This document shows, in pieces, positions 1 through 9,740 of a stretch of DNA of 64,000 bases. The position numbers and the translations under genes are program-made. The stretch spans positions 27,750,001-27,814,000 of the forward strand of contig JAZBRS010000039.1 of the NCBI GenBank assembly GCA_037176725.1. The letters are read 5' to 3'. This DNA comes from Posidonia oceanica. Its lineage: Eukaryota > Streptophyta > Magnoliopsida > Alismatales > Posidoniaceae. Below the pieces are notes generated by a model. The model did not search any database and was not told where the DNA came from. It was given only the letters and a program-made list of their open reading frames with translations. How positions within the stretch are numbered: the first letter of the stretch is position 1; each line of letters starts with the position of its first letter.

Positions 1-494
1 AGAAGAGATTGCTGACTGCACAAAGCAGGCAGAAGAGCTATGCAAATAGGAGGCGAAGGCCTTTGGAATTCGAGGCAGGAGACTTCGTTTTCCTGAAGGT
101 GTCACCAACTAAAGGGGTTGCGAGGTTTGGGAAGCGAGGCAAGTTGAGTCCTCGGTATATTGGCACCTATGAGATTGCTAGAAGAGTTGGTGAGTTGGCT
201 TATAAGTTGGTTTTGCCACCAGAGCTCTCTAGAGTGCATAGCGTCTTCCATGTGTCGATGCTGAGGAAGTGTGTCGCTGGTGTTTCCGAGATTTTACCAG
301 TACGGCTAGCAGGATTGCAGCAGGACTTGTCCGTGGAAGAGGACGCTGTTCAGATTCTAGATCGTAAGGAGCAGGTTCTCAGGAACAAGGTTATTCCTTT
401 GGTACTGGTTCGGTGGCAGCACTATGGTGTGGAGGAAGCCACTTGGGAGCGGGAAACGGATATGTATTCCAAATACCCTTATTTGTTCCATTAG
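1..494 (+). CDS. Chromovirus (Tekay/Del-like) polyprotein, C-terminal end: integrase tail plus chromodomain
   Basis: This is the last ~164 codons of a Ty3-gypsy gag-pol polyprotein; the frame is open from base 3, so the start lies outside the window. The N-terminal part (about residues 18-90) is basic and carries the integrase C-terminal GPY/F-like module (GKLSPRYIGTYEI, then the SRVHSVFHVSMLRK motif). Residues ~110-161 look like a chromodomain: ILDRKEQ, then VLVRWQHYG, then EATWE. In this lineage the chromodomain follows integrase and is thought to steer insertion to heterochromatin. The stop at 492-494 is followed directly by a TTTCGAGGACGAAATTT-type tract and an LTR, as expected of the 3' end of a plus-strand element. 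The visible part is intact. Lineage assignment within chromoviruses is by resemblance. Confidence 0.88.
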   Translation, partial: KRLLTAQSRQKSYANRRRRPLEFEAGDFVFLKVSPTKGVARFGKRGKLSPRYIGTYEIARRVGELAYKLVLPPELSRVHSVFHVSMLRKCVAGVSEILPVRLAGLQQDLSVEEDAVQILDRKEQVLRNKVIPLVLVRWQHYGVEEATWERETDMYSKYPYLFH

Positions 495-536
495 CTGTGA
501 ATTTCGAGGACGAAATTTCTTTTAAGGATATAAGGA
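495..536 (+). other. Element A 3' untranslated stub and polypurine-tract region
   Basis: Forty-two bases separate the polyprotein stop from the LTR. They contain ATTTCGAGGACGAAATTTC and then a purine-rich AAGGATATAAGGA stretch. A 'GAGGACGAAATTT' signature between stop and 3' LTR is typical of Tekay/Del-type chromoviruses, where the adjoining purine tract primes plus-strand DNA. The purine run is short and interrupted here, so its exact end is uncertain. Confidence 0.6.
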
Positions 537-1015
537 TATAATATCCTGATTTTCCATAATATAATTGAGTTAATTATTTTGCAAAATCTTTTCCTGTTGT
601 TGTTGCTGTTGTTTGTGGTGTGTTGGCGTTGTGTGTCTTTGGTGGCTTGGTTTCTGGCTCCTCGGTGTTGTTTGGTGTGGTCGTGGGGAAGTGAGGGCTT
701 TGTTGAAGGATGTTTGGGGCTTGTGTGTGGTTTGTGGTGGAAAATGGGTTAGAGTGCAATTTGCCCGTTTTTCCCACCACACGTGCCCATTTCCTTCTTC
801 CTCTTTTCTACTTCCTTCCTTCCGTTTTCTCCACTCGACAGCCGATTGCAGCCTAAGCGATCGCCGATGGCTAGAGGAGATCGAGGAGGTGCGGCTAGTG
901 CTGGAGGAGCACGGAGGCAAGCCGGTGAGGAGGTGTGGTGCTCGTCGGCTGGAGGAGGGCTGTGTTCGTCGACCAGCCGAGGTTTGGGGGCGGAGTGTTC
1001 GCCGATGTTGGTACC
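537..1015 (+). mobile_element. Element A 3' LTR, first part (interrupted by E1)
   Basis: The LTR starts at 537 with TATAATATCCTGATTTTCC. The related LTR of element B at 44465 starts TGTAATATCCTGATTTTCC, so the expected terminal TG has become TA here. The two LTRs stay alignable over the following few hundred bases (pyrimidine-rich leader, then a CCGG-rich block). The LTR is cut at 1015 by E1 and resumes at 34589; GTACC (1011-1015) is repeated at 34589-34593 as the target-site duplication. Rejoined, the LTR is about 2.17 kb, close to the 2.15 kb of element B. Confidence 0.85.
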
Positions 1016-1330
1016 TGTAGCAATCCCGATCAGAATCAGACTCGCTATTTAGCGGCGATTGGATCCAAGGAAGAGGCTCGACTCGAAAACACTTGAAATC
1101 GAGGAGAAAAAAGAAAGATAAGACAAATCAGAGTCGCCACCATGTCTATTAATGGGAGACAAGGAAAACCGGAGGAAATGCGTGAATTAACACGCAAAAC
1201 CAAGCAAGAAATGCAAAGCAAAGCAATGCAAAGGAAACAAATGCAAATACATGCAAAAGAGATGACTCTAGCCTAGGATAAGGGTAGTACGGTCATTACG
1301 GGCCAGAAGACAGGGCAAGGACTCCTGTTA

Positions 1331-1363
1331 CGTGCGGGGAAGGTGTTAGGCACCCCCGACACG
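1331..1363 (-). other. Conserved LTR stem-loop, E1 3' LTR copy
   Basis: In the sense direction the stems are CGTG/CACG, CGGGG/CCCCG and GTG/CAC around the loop CCTAA, with a one-base bulge (T) on one side and a three-base bulge (CTT) on the other. The same structure occurs near the primer-proximal end of each other Tat LTR where that part is visible (15281, 28965, 51521, 55856, about 57257). Confidence 0.6.
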
Positions 1364-1592
1364 CCCAAGAATCGGTCTTTCTAGGCTTACGCTCGCATAC
1401 GCAGGGAAATGCAGGATTGAATGCCTATGTGCCTATGAATGCCTAAATGAATGCTCAAGGTGTGCTCTAAGTGGAGAAATGCAGGGCAAGGAAGTAAACG
1501 TGCTATCTAAGTGCTCAGCTACGCTGTCTGTGTTCCGAACCTGGCGAAACCTGGCTCGTGAGAACTCCAGGCAGTAAGCATCACAGCCCTAT

Positions 1593-1885
1593 ATGCAAAT
1601 GCAGGCGGAAAAGCAAAACAATGGCAAAACCATGCAATGCAATCGACATGCAAGAGAAAATGGCATAAAACACGCAAAACGAGGCAAAAAAAACAAGAAA
1701 GCGCGCAAAACGGTGCAAAAGAATGAAATCGGTGCACAAAACGGGCGAGAAAGCAAGGTGGCACGCAAATCGGTGCCAAAAACAGGGCGAGCACGCAAAA
1801 CGGCACGAAGGACAAAGCAGGCACGCAAAACGGTGCCAAGGCGGGAGCGGGCACGCAAAACGGTGCCAAAAGCAGCGAGATAAAA
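1593..1885 (-). repeat. LTR minisatellite, E1 3' LTR copy
   Basis: Degenerate tandem units of roughly 30-33 bp are built on GGCACGCAAAACGGTGCCA (plus-strand reading). Homologous arrays lie at the same relative place in the other Tat LTRs. ORFs through it on both strands are repeat artefacts. Confidence 0.8.
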
Positions 1886-4800
1886 CCTCGGAAAAGCCGT
1901 GCGAATGCAAATGCAAGGAAAAGATTAGAGGTAGTGAAAGGAGAAGCAGAACAGCGCATGTGTGAGAACAAGCACTGTTCGGGGCCACACAGAGTAGGTG
2001 TGAAGACCTACAAAGGGGAGAGTGAGCAAACGGGGGGATTACCACCTCTTTTGCGACCATTTCCCACTAAACCGTTCCACGGTGTGTCTCGCATGCTGCC
2101 CAAAGCTCGCGATGCGGTCGGATCGTGGAAAAGGAGGAAGAAAGTCACATTAAGTGGTAAATCCAGGGAAAACTCAACACAAAACACATAGGGAAACGCG
2201 AAACGGAGATCTGAGTTGATAGACAAGAAGAAGAGGCCCTATTCTACATGCTCAAAGAGACAGAAATCGAAAACGAAGAAAACTATGCAAATGGCATGCA
2301 AATGAATGCAATGCAGGGATTTAGGAGGACATACCTGGAAATCCGGGAGCCTGATCTGAGATCTGTCTGGTCCATGCTGAAGAGCGCTTTGCTGCGGTCG
2401 CCTGGGCAACTTACTTGAGAAGATCCAACGGCCGGATCAGAAGATATCGCAGCTTCAAGGCAGGAAGGCTAGAACAGGGGAGAAGAACAGATCTAGGTGT
2501 TCAGGAGGTCCTAGGGATGTGCAAAAGATCCTCCCAAGTGAAGGGGAGCTAAAAGTGCTTAGTGTGTGCAAAAGGATGCTAAAATGCAAGGCTAAATGAT
2601 TGCAGAATGCATGCACAAGCAAGAAGAAACAAGGGGAACAAACTTGGAAAAGACAGGAGTTCAAAAGCATTTTTGAAAAAGAAAAGGGGCTAAAATGCAA
2701 ATTTTCACAAAAGATGGGGTCCACAGAGGAGGGTTTTGAAAACAGGAGAGGGCAGAGGGTTATTTTGCAAAAGACTGGGTTCAGAAAGCTAATTTGAAAA
2801 GAGAGTATGCAATGGAAGAAGTTTTGAAAACAAAAAGAAATCATAGTACAATTTTGGAAAAAACTGGGGTCTAAAGTGCAAATTTTCCAGAAAACAGGGT
2901 TCTGGGGGGTCTGGGAATGCAAGTGGAGGGTCTACATGCAATTTTGTAAGCATAGGAGCTAAGATGCAACTTTAGGGGCAAAACAGTCTTTTTACATGGT
3001 TTTTAAAAGATGCAAGGACCTATGTGTGATTTTTGAATCATGCAGGGGTCAAATATGCAATTTTATATGGTAAACATGCTCTGAAATCAGTAGACAGGAC
3101 TGATGTGCAATTTTTGAAAAAAACAGGGGCCAAAATGCAATGCAATAAGCAAAAATGCATGCAAATGGTTACTGTCCATTTAAAATGGACCTAAATGCAA
3201 ATGTGCAAAAATAGGAGGCAAAATATGCAATGCAGTATGCAAAAATTAAAAATAATACCTAAGTTACTACAGTGCATGGACCTAAAGGTAAAATCAGAAA
3301 CATGCAGGGATGCAGAATGCAATTCCATATGGTAAAATGCATGCAATTAAATGAACTGATTTAGGGCAGGACTTATATGCAAAAATAAAAAACAGAGGGG
3401 CTAAAATGCAAAAAGTTACAACAGCACAGCACAGTAAAAGGACTGGAAAGAAAATACTGAAAAGCAGAGATAAAAGCAGCAATTTAGCATGGTTTTTTAA
3501 TTAAAAACTAAGCATATTAAATGGACAGAGGACTGAAACGCAAAAATTAAAAAACTTAAACCAGATCTGCAATATTTACACCTAAAACTATATTAACAGG
3601 AAAATAAATGAACAGTAATGGCCGGCGGTGGCTGGCACTGTAGCAGTGAGCTACCAGAGCTCGCGACCGCCGGCACAGGGAGGCTGTGGGGGCGCTGATC
3701 GGCGGAGGCGGTGGTCCTGGAGCTGACGGAGGCAGGGCGATGGTCGGCGGGGGGCGATGCGGCCTGGAACGCATCTGAGCGCTCGCCGGAGGTCTGCAGA
3801 GCTTCAGAAGCTTCCTCCGGCCGATCGACGCAGCGACGCTACGTTCTGAGGGCCGGAGGACGTTCCTGAGACCCGTACGGACCTGAGGCAACCACCAGAG
3901 CTGCGTTCTGCTGCCCGGAGCGACGTGAAGGCCGGAAGAGCTTGTCGGAGAAGATGATCTGACCGGAGCTGGCAAACGGAGCAGGAGGGCCGAAATCCTA
4001 TTTCTAAGGGGCAGAGAAGCAGCACGGGAAGAAAAGGAGACTAAGGGAGTAAAGAATCACCTGAGCCTGCGTCTGAGTCGTTCTCCCGACCTCAGCAGTT
4101 CTGGAGGTGGCCGGTGGGGGTCGTCCGGTCGCTGCGGGCGTCGCCGGCTGCTCGCGAGGGCTAGAGCTGCTTCAGGGCGATCTTCCGGTGCTTCCCAGAT
4201 GATCGGATGGAAGCTTCAGAGCTCAGGCGGCGGTTTGGCACTTTGTGGGTTCAGACAGATGGCCGGAGGTCGGGGGGGATGTTTGCTGCATCTCAGGCTG
4301 GATGGGACCCTCCGGGGGGTTGCTGGAGGTCAGGTGAGCGATTCTGGATGGTTGGTTTGCCGTTCTGGAGGCTGTGGAAGGAGTTTGCAGGTTGGGTCGG
4401 TTTCTGGTCCGGAGGAGGGGTAAGTGTTTGTTGTGGAGATTTCGGTCTGTGGTGGATGGCCGGGTCTGATGCCAAGTGTTCTGGGAAGGTGGAGGTCAGG
4501 GGATTATCCGGGTGGAGTTTGGGAGAGATCAGTGGGCAGGAGTGGAGGGAATTGCTGAATGGGTTGTGTTGGTTTCTGTTGGTGATCAGAGGGTGTTTCA
4601 GGTGGATTTCTGGGGTGGTTTCAGTGGTGGAATGGTCGGGAAATGGTGGGAAGGGATTGCTGGGTTTCTGGGTGAACTTGGGGGAGCAATTGGGAGAGAA
4701 GTTGAGGCTTGGAAGGGGAATGGTTTGCTGGAGAAGAAAGAGGGAGTTCTGCTGTGGAATTTAGAGGGAAAAGAAGAGGATTGGGTGTGGAGAATGCTCT

Positions 4801-5019
4801 GGGATTCTGGTTTCTCTCCGGGATGCTGAAGACTCTCTCAGGCTCTCTCTTCGGCTCTCTCTTCTCTCTGGAATTGGAAGATGAAGAGGAGAAGGAAGAG
4901 GTCGCACAGGTGGGGAGAAGGCTCTGAATTCTGGTTTCTCTCCGCTCTCTCAGGGTTTTCTGATCGCTTGCTCTCTCTCTGGATCGTCCAAAAGCCGAAG
5001 GAAGGAGGAGATGACTGGA

Positions 5020-5030
5020 GGCTTATATCA
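5020..5030 (-). promoter_or_regulatory. Candidate TATA box, E1 3' LTR copy
   Basis: The minus strand reads TGATATAAGCC about 1.9 kb from the U3 start of the LTR, followed by a GA/CT-rich leader. The same word occurs at the matching place in the other E1 LTR (32687) and in solo LTR F (11808). In a 3' LTR it could fire outward into element A sequence. Confidence 0.45.
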
Positions 5031-6906
5031 GGAGGAGCTGCCGGTGCGCGCGCTGGGAATTTTGAAATCAGCGGCGGCCACTGCAGCTAAGGAGATGGGT
5101 GCCGGCGAGACGACGGGCATTGAATGCCTCCCGGAATTGGTGCTAAGAGAAGAGAGGAGCGGCGAGCTACTGTTGCTGATCTGATGGAGGCTTGAAATTC
5201 AAATGGTGGAGGGAGCACTGCAGCAGCTCGTGGGAGAAAGCCGGTGGACGCGCGAGGAAGAAGAAGGAAGAAGAAGGAGCGCTGGGTCGGACCGTGGGCC
5301 GAAGGAAAAAAGAAATAAAAGAAAAAAAGGAAAACGGGCTGGATTGGGCCCAGTAAGGAAAGGAAAGAAAGAAAAAGAGAAGTAAGAAAGAAGAGAGGGT
5401 AGAATGGGGAAATAAAATTAGTAAAAATGAACTAAAAATAAATAAAAATACTAGAAAGGTTGTGATGTAAATTAGGGTTTTAATTAAATTTTTTAATGGC
5501 CATTTTGGGTTGATTAATGTGTTTTGGGCTTGATTAGGGTTTTAGGGTTTTGGTTTTGCTTTCAATTGGTTTTCACTTGATTAAATGTTTGTTAAACCTT
5601 GTTTTAAATTGTTTTAAAAATTGTGTTTCCCTTGTTAGATACTCAGGACATTGATTAGGATTTTTTAGGATTTATTTTCGTATTAATCAGGATTGGTTTT
5701 AGGTTTTTAAGTCTTAGTCTTCTTAGGGTTTTTTCTTTCTTAAGTCTTTTAAATTATGCTTTGATTTTTATTTGTTGATTTTTCTTGAAGTTTTTTTAGT
5801 TAGATTTTTCTAGTTTGATGGGGTGTTTTTAAGTCTTTTAGATGTGTTTTTCTTTTCCTATTAATTAAGCTTTTAATTTGTTTTTCTTAGGTTTGTTAGG
5901 TTAAGTCTCTTTGTTTCTTTAATTACTTGTTTTAGTGTTTGTTTTTTTTAATTCTTCTTTTTAGGGTTTTTTTTTTTAATTCTTTTGATGGGGTTTTTAC
6001 TTTTGGTGAGTTTTGGTTTTATTTTGGTTTTTTCTTTGATTTTTCACTGTTTTCTTTTGATTTGTTTTGCATTTTTTAGCTTACATGCTTGGTTTTCCTT
6101 TTAGTTTGATTTAGTTAAGTTTAGGTTTTTGATTGGTTGTTTAATGTTTTTTAATTGTTTTTCTTAGGGTTCTGATTTGTTTCTTTTATATTTTGGGGTT
6201 TTACAGATTTTCAGGGGTTTTTATGGATTTTTGCAAGAGAGGGAAAAGGAAAAGAGAAGGAGGAAAGAAATGGAAAAAAGAGGGAGATAAAAGGAAAAGA
6301 GATAGGTTGAAGGAAAAGGATTTTTTGAAAATTAGGGAAAGTGTTAAAAATAAAGTAAAAATAGGAATAAGATAGAGGAGGGATAGAAGTACAAAGGGGG
6401 CCCACAGCCAGGCCAGAAAAAGGGCAAGAAGGGGATGAAAAGAGAGATGATAATCAGGAGAGAGAGAGGAGAGAGAAAATGATAATCCCAGAGAGAGAAA
6501 AGGATAATTTGTATGAAAGGGGGTCTTAAGGGTCTTGGAATGAGGTGAAAATTGGTGAGTGGGTAGTCTAGGGTTTGAGGTGTTGGTCCTGAAGTTTTGG
6601 TTTGATTCTAAGAAGGTTTTGGAGGGGTTTTAAGGTGTAGAAAAAGGGAAGTTTTGCCTAGGTTTTCTAGGGTTTTTGGGAATGGTCTAGGTTTGGAAAT
6701 TTCTAGGTTCTTGGATAGGCTTGTTAAGTGGGTGTTGGTGGGTTTTCCTATGGATTTTGGCTAGGTTTTGAGCTTGGGAAGAGGGGTAAAGGCTTAGGTC
6801 AAGATGGGCTGATTTTGAAGGGTAAAGAAGAGGATTAGGGTTTGGTTTTGGTTTGGGTTTGAGTCCAGCAATCACTAGGAAGGCTCCAAGGATCCAAGCC
6901 TGTCAA

Positions 6907-6988
6907 GATGGGGTGTCAACAGATGCCCCTCCCTGAGCAAGGTCAAGCGGAGCGAGGCCGCTGCTCAGGGTTGACAAGACACCCCATC
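6907..6988 (-). other. E1 polypurine tract within a nested inverted repeat
   Basis: The sense strand reads CAGGGAGGGGCATC (6922-6935) directly before the LTR start TGTTGACACC; this is the polypurine tract that primes plus-strand DNA. Around it two pairs of arms face each other: GATGGGGTGTC at 6907-6917 (inside the LTR) with GACACCCCATC at 6978-6988, and CCCTGAGCA at 6931-6939 with TGCTCAGGG at 6962-6970. Element D has the same arrangement at 62497-62575. Tract function is well supported by position; a role for the fold is inference. Confidence 0.8.
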
Positions 6989-7484
6989 TGACCGGCGGGA
7001 GCAGCGATTTGCTATGGGCGTGAGCTACTTATCCGACGGATGCACCGAAGATCGTAGCCCGTTGCCGCAATGCAAGATGCCAGGTGCAGATGAATGATGC
7101 TAAGTGCGATGCATGCTAATGCAAATGCAATGCAAGAAGTTAGCATAAAAGTTAGTGCAGCTAGAATAGATGCTGATGCTGTGCAAGTGATGGTGATGAT
7201 GTTAAAGTAATATGCAGTGCTAGCTGAGGAAGTGCTAAGATGATGCAAGAGGAATGATAAAAAGGCGCGATGTGGCGTGAGGATCTGGCAGGGAGGCCAG
7301 ACTTGCGCGACAAAGCGAGGAAAAACAGGGTGTAGCTTGTCCCTGCCCGGGGAACAAGCTAGCAGAAAAGAAAAAAGGGGTGCGAGGGGAGAGAGGCCAA
7401 CTCTCCTATCGCAAAAAGGGAAGTGCATGACTTTGCCTTCCTGGGGCAAGATCACGCCAAAAAGGGTGATAAGGTGACGGGCTT
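6989..7484 (-). other. E1 3' untranslated region, unique segment next to the polypurine tract
   Basis: No gene is visible. The stretch holds a GCA/TGC-rich low-complexity part (about 7060-7260, many 'atgcaa' and 'gatgct' words) and a GC-richer part. It resembles 62580-63300, the same region of element D, in layout rather than in close sequence. Confidence 0.6.
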
Positions 7485-8325
7485 ATCGTCCAGATAGTTT
7501 ACGGTCCTATCAACCGGGAGTGATAGTTTAGGTTATCAGCCTAGAGCGATAGTTTAGGTTATCAGCCTAGAGCAGTTGTCAGTGATAGTTACTGGATATC
7601 AGCCGTATAACATGGTTGTGTGGGATAGTTTACAGTCCTATCAACTGGCGGATAGTTTACAGACCTATCAACTGGCGGATAGTTTACAGACCTATCAACT
7701 GGAAGCCACAAACCATGAGTGATAGTTACTGGGTATCAGCCGTATAACGCAAATGCCGGATAGTTTACAGTCCTATCAACTGGAGCGATAGTTTACAGAC
7801 CTATCAATTGGCGGATAGCTTACAGTCCTATCAACTGGCGGATAGTTTACAGTCCTATCAACTGGAGACGGCATTGCGAGGGACAGTTACTGGGTGTCAG
7901 CCGTATAACATGATTGTGCGTGATAGTTTAGGATATCAGCCTAACGATAGTTTACAGTCCTATCAACTGGCAGATAGTTTACAGGCCTATCAACTGGAAC
8001 ACGCAATGATGAGGGATAGTTACTGGATATCAGCCGTATAATGCAATTGCTGGTGATAGTTTAGGATATCAGCCTAACGATAGTTTACAGTCCTATCAAC
8101 TGGTGGATAGTTTACAGACCTATCAACTGGCGGATAGTTTACAGACCTATCAATTGGAAACCGCAATTGCAAGGGACAGTTACTGGATGTCAGCCGTATA
8201 ACACAACTGTGGGCCAACCATGGATCGGCCCAGATGATAGTTTAGGTTATCAGCCTGAGCAGATAGTTTAGGATATCAGCCTGAGCAGATAGTTTAGGAT
8301 ATCAGCCTGAGAGTGCTTGATTGTT
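7485..8325 (-). repeat. Tandem array 1 in the E1 3' untranslated region (24-27 bp units)
   Basis: About 30 short units occur in two interleaved types: one begins GATAGTTTACAG and runs through CCTATCAACTGGCG (27 bp); the other begins GATAGTTTAGGATATCAG (about 24 bp). The 27-bp type contains GATAG and CTATC about nine bases apart, so each unit is a small inverted repeat. A third variant has GATAGTTACTGGATATCAGC. The array is non-coding; a 77-aa ORF in it is periodic. Confidence 0.92.
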
Positions 8326-8334
8326 GATAAGAGG

Positions 8335-8775
8335 GGACGAGATCATGATGAGAATTACTGCTAAAGAGGGGGTGAGGTCATGATGAAAGCTACTGATAAA
8401 GAGGGGGATGAGATCATGATGAGAGCAATTGCTAAAGAGGGGGATGAGATCATGATGAGAACTATTGCTAAAGAGGGGATGAGATCATGATGAGAACTAT
8501 TGCTAAAGAGGGGGATGAGATCATGATGAGAGTTACTGATAAAGAGGGGGATGAGATCATGATGAGAACTATTGCTAAAGAGGGGGATGAGATCATGATG
8601 AGAACTATTGCTAAAGAGGGGGATGAGATCATGATGAGAGTTACTGATAAAGAGGGGGATGAGATCATGATGAGAACTATTGCTAAAGAGGGGGATGAGA
8701 TCATGATGAGAGTTATTGCTAAAGAGGGGGATGAGATCATGATGAGATAAAGAGGGGGGTGAGATAATGATGAGA
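8335..8775 (-). repeat. Tandem array 2 in the E1 3' untranslated region (36 bp units)
   Basis: About 12 units of 36 bp carry GGGGGATGAGATCATGATGA and then an ACT(A/G)(T/C)TG(C/A)TAAAGA-like part. Two sub-variants ('attgctaaag' and 'actgataaag') alternate irregularly, indicating expansion by unequal exchange. The unit length is divisible by three, so both strands stay open for ~90 codons; that is a by-product of periodicity. Confidence 0.93.
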
Positions 8776-9024
8776 ATGATTGGTTGATAAGATATCGGAC
8801 TTATCGGTCGGCAAAGAGGGGATGAGGTAATGATGAGAAGAAATCATCCTATGACACCAGGAATATCATAGGGGAAAGAGGGGAAGAATGATACCAAGGG
8901 GCGATCAAAAGATGCCTCTGGTGTCGGGATGACACCAGGGGTTGGCCAACGCGTCCTTGGCATCGAAAGCAGAGGGTGATGACAGGATTGTCGTGCTTGT
9001 CAGATGAGTAGTTTGGGGTACCAG
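8776..9024 (-). other. E1 3' untranslated region between arrays 2 and 3
   Basis: Unique sequence with decayed copies of the GATGAG/ATGATGAG words of array 2 at its left side and repeated 'gatgacaccag' words. No gene is visible. Confidence 0.5.
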
Positions 9025-9740
9025 CCCGCAGGGGACTCAGCTGAGGATGATCAGCTGAGGAGGATGACAGGTTGACGGACCTTTCGCCGAGCAGCTTGGG
9101 GTGCCAGCCCGCTAGGGACTCAGCTGGGGATGATCAGCTGAGGAGGATGATAGGTTGACGGACCTTTCGCCGAGCAGTTTGGGGTGCTAGCCCGCAGGGG
9201 ACTCAGCTGGGGATGATCAGCTGAGGAGGATGACAGGTTGACGGACCTTTCGCCGAGCAGTTTGGGGTGCCAGCCCGCAGGGGACTCAGCTGGGGATGAT
9301 CAGCTGAGGAGGATGACAGGTTGACGGACCTTTCGCCGAGCAGTTTGGGGTGCCAGCCCGCTAGGGGACTCAGCTGGGGATGATCAGCTGAGGAGGATGA
9401 CAGGTTGTCGGACTTTTCATTGAGCAGTTTGGAGTGCCAGCCCGCTAGGGACTCAGCTGGGGATGATCAGCTGAGGAGGATGATAGGTTGACGGACCTTT
9501 CGCCGAGCAGTTTGGGGTGCCAGCCCGCAAGGGACTCAGCTGAGGATGATCAGCTGAGGAGGATGACAGGTTGACGGACCTTTCGCCGAGCAGTTTGGGG
9601 TGCCAGCCCGCAGGGGACTCAGCTGGGGATGATCAGCTGAGGAGGATGATAGGTTGACGGACCTTTTGCCGAGCAGTTTGGGGTGCCAGCCCGCAGGGGA
9701 CTCAGCCGGGGATGATCAGCTGAGGAGGATGATGATCCAG
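9025..9740 (-). repeat. Tandem array 3 in the E1 3' untranslated region (83 bp units)
   Basis: About 8.5 units have an 83-bp period, measured between successive CAGTTTGGGGTGCCAGCCCG words (for example 9175, 9258, 9341). Each unit contains CAGCTGGGGATGATCAGCTG, which holds CAGCTG twice and the palindrome TGATCA. Units differ by single transitions. This is the kind of 3'-region array that can seed satellite DNA. Confidence 0.95.

Larger units (their letters stand above)
1016..6921 (-). repeat. E1 3' LTR (5,906 bp)
   Basis: On the plus strand it begins TGTAGCAATCCCG and ends GGGTGTCAACA, so it has TG...CA termini. It is nearly identical by eye to 28650-34588. Differences are mostly transitions and are denser in the first ~700 bases. 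The length difference (33 bp) equals one unit of the minisatellite around 1690-1880 that is present in the other copy (near 29417). Immediately outside its inner end lies the polypurine tract, which fixes it as the 3' LTR of a minus-strand element. It holds no credible gene: ORFs here are minisatellite or low-complexity readings. Confidence 0.95.

Noticed and set aside
8468..8750. Overlapping ~90-aa ORFs on both strands (MISSPSLA... and MMRTIAKEGDE...)
   Set aside because: Product of a 36-bp tandem repeat whose length is a multiple of three; no start context, conservation or domain.
9025..9740. Regular 83-bp array considered as a CRISPR-like array
   Set aside because: Whole units are repeated with no unique spacers, in a plant retrotransposon context; it is a plain tandem repeat.
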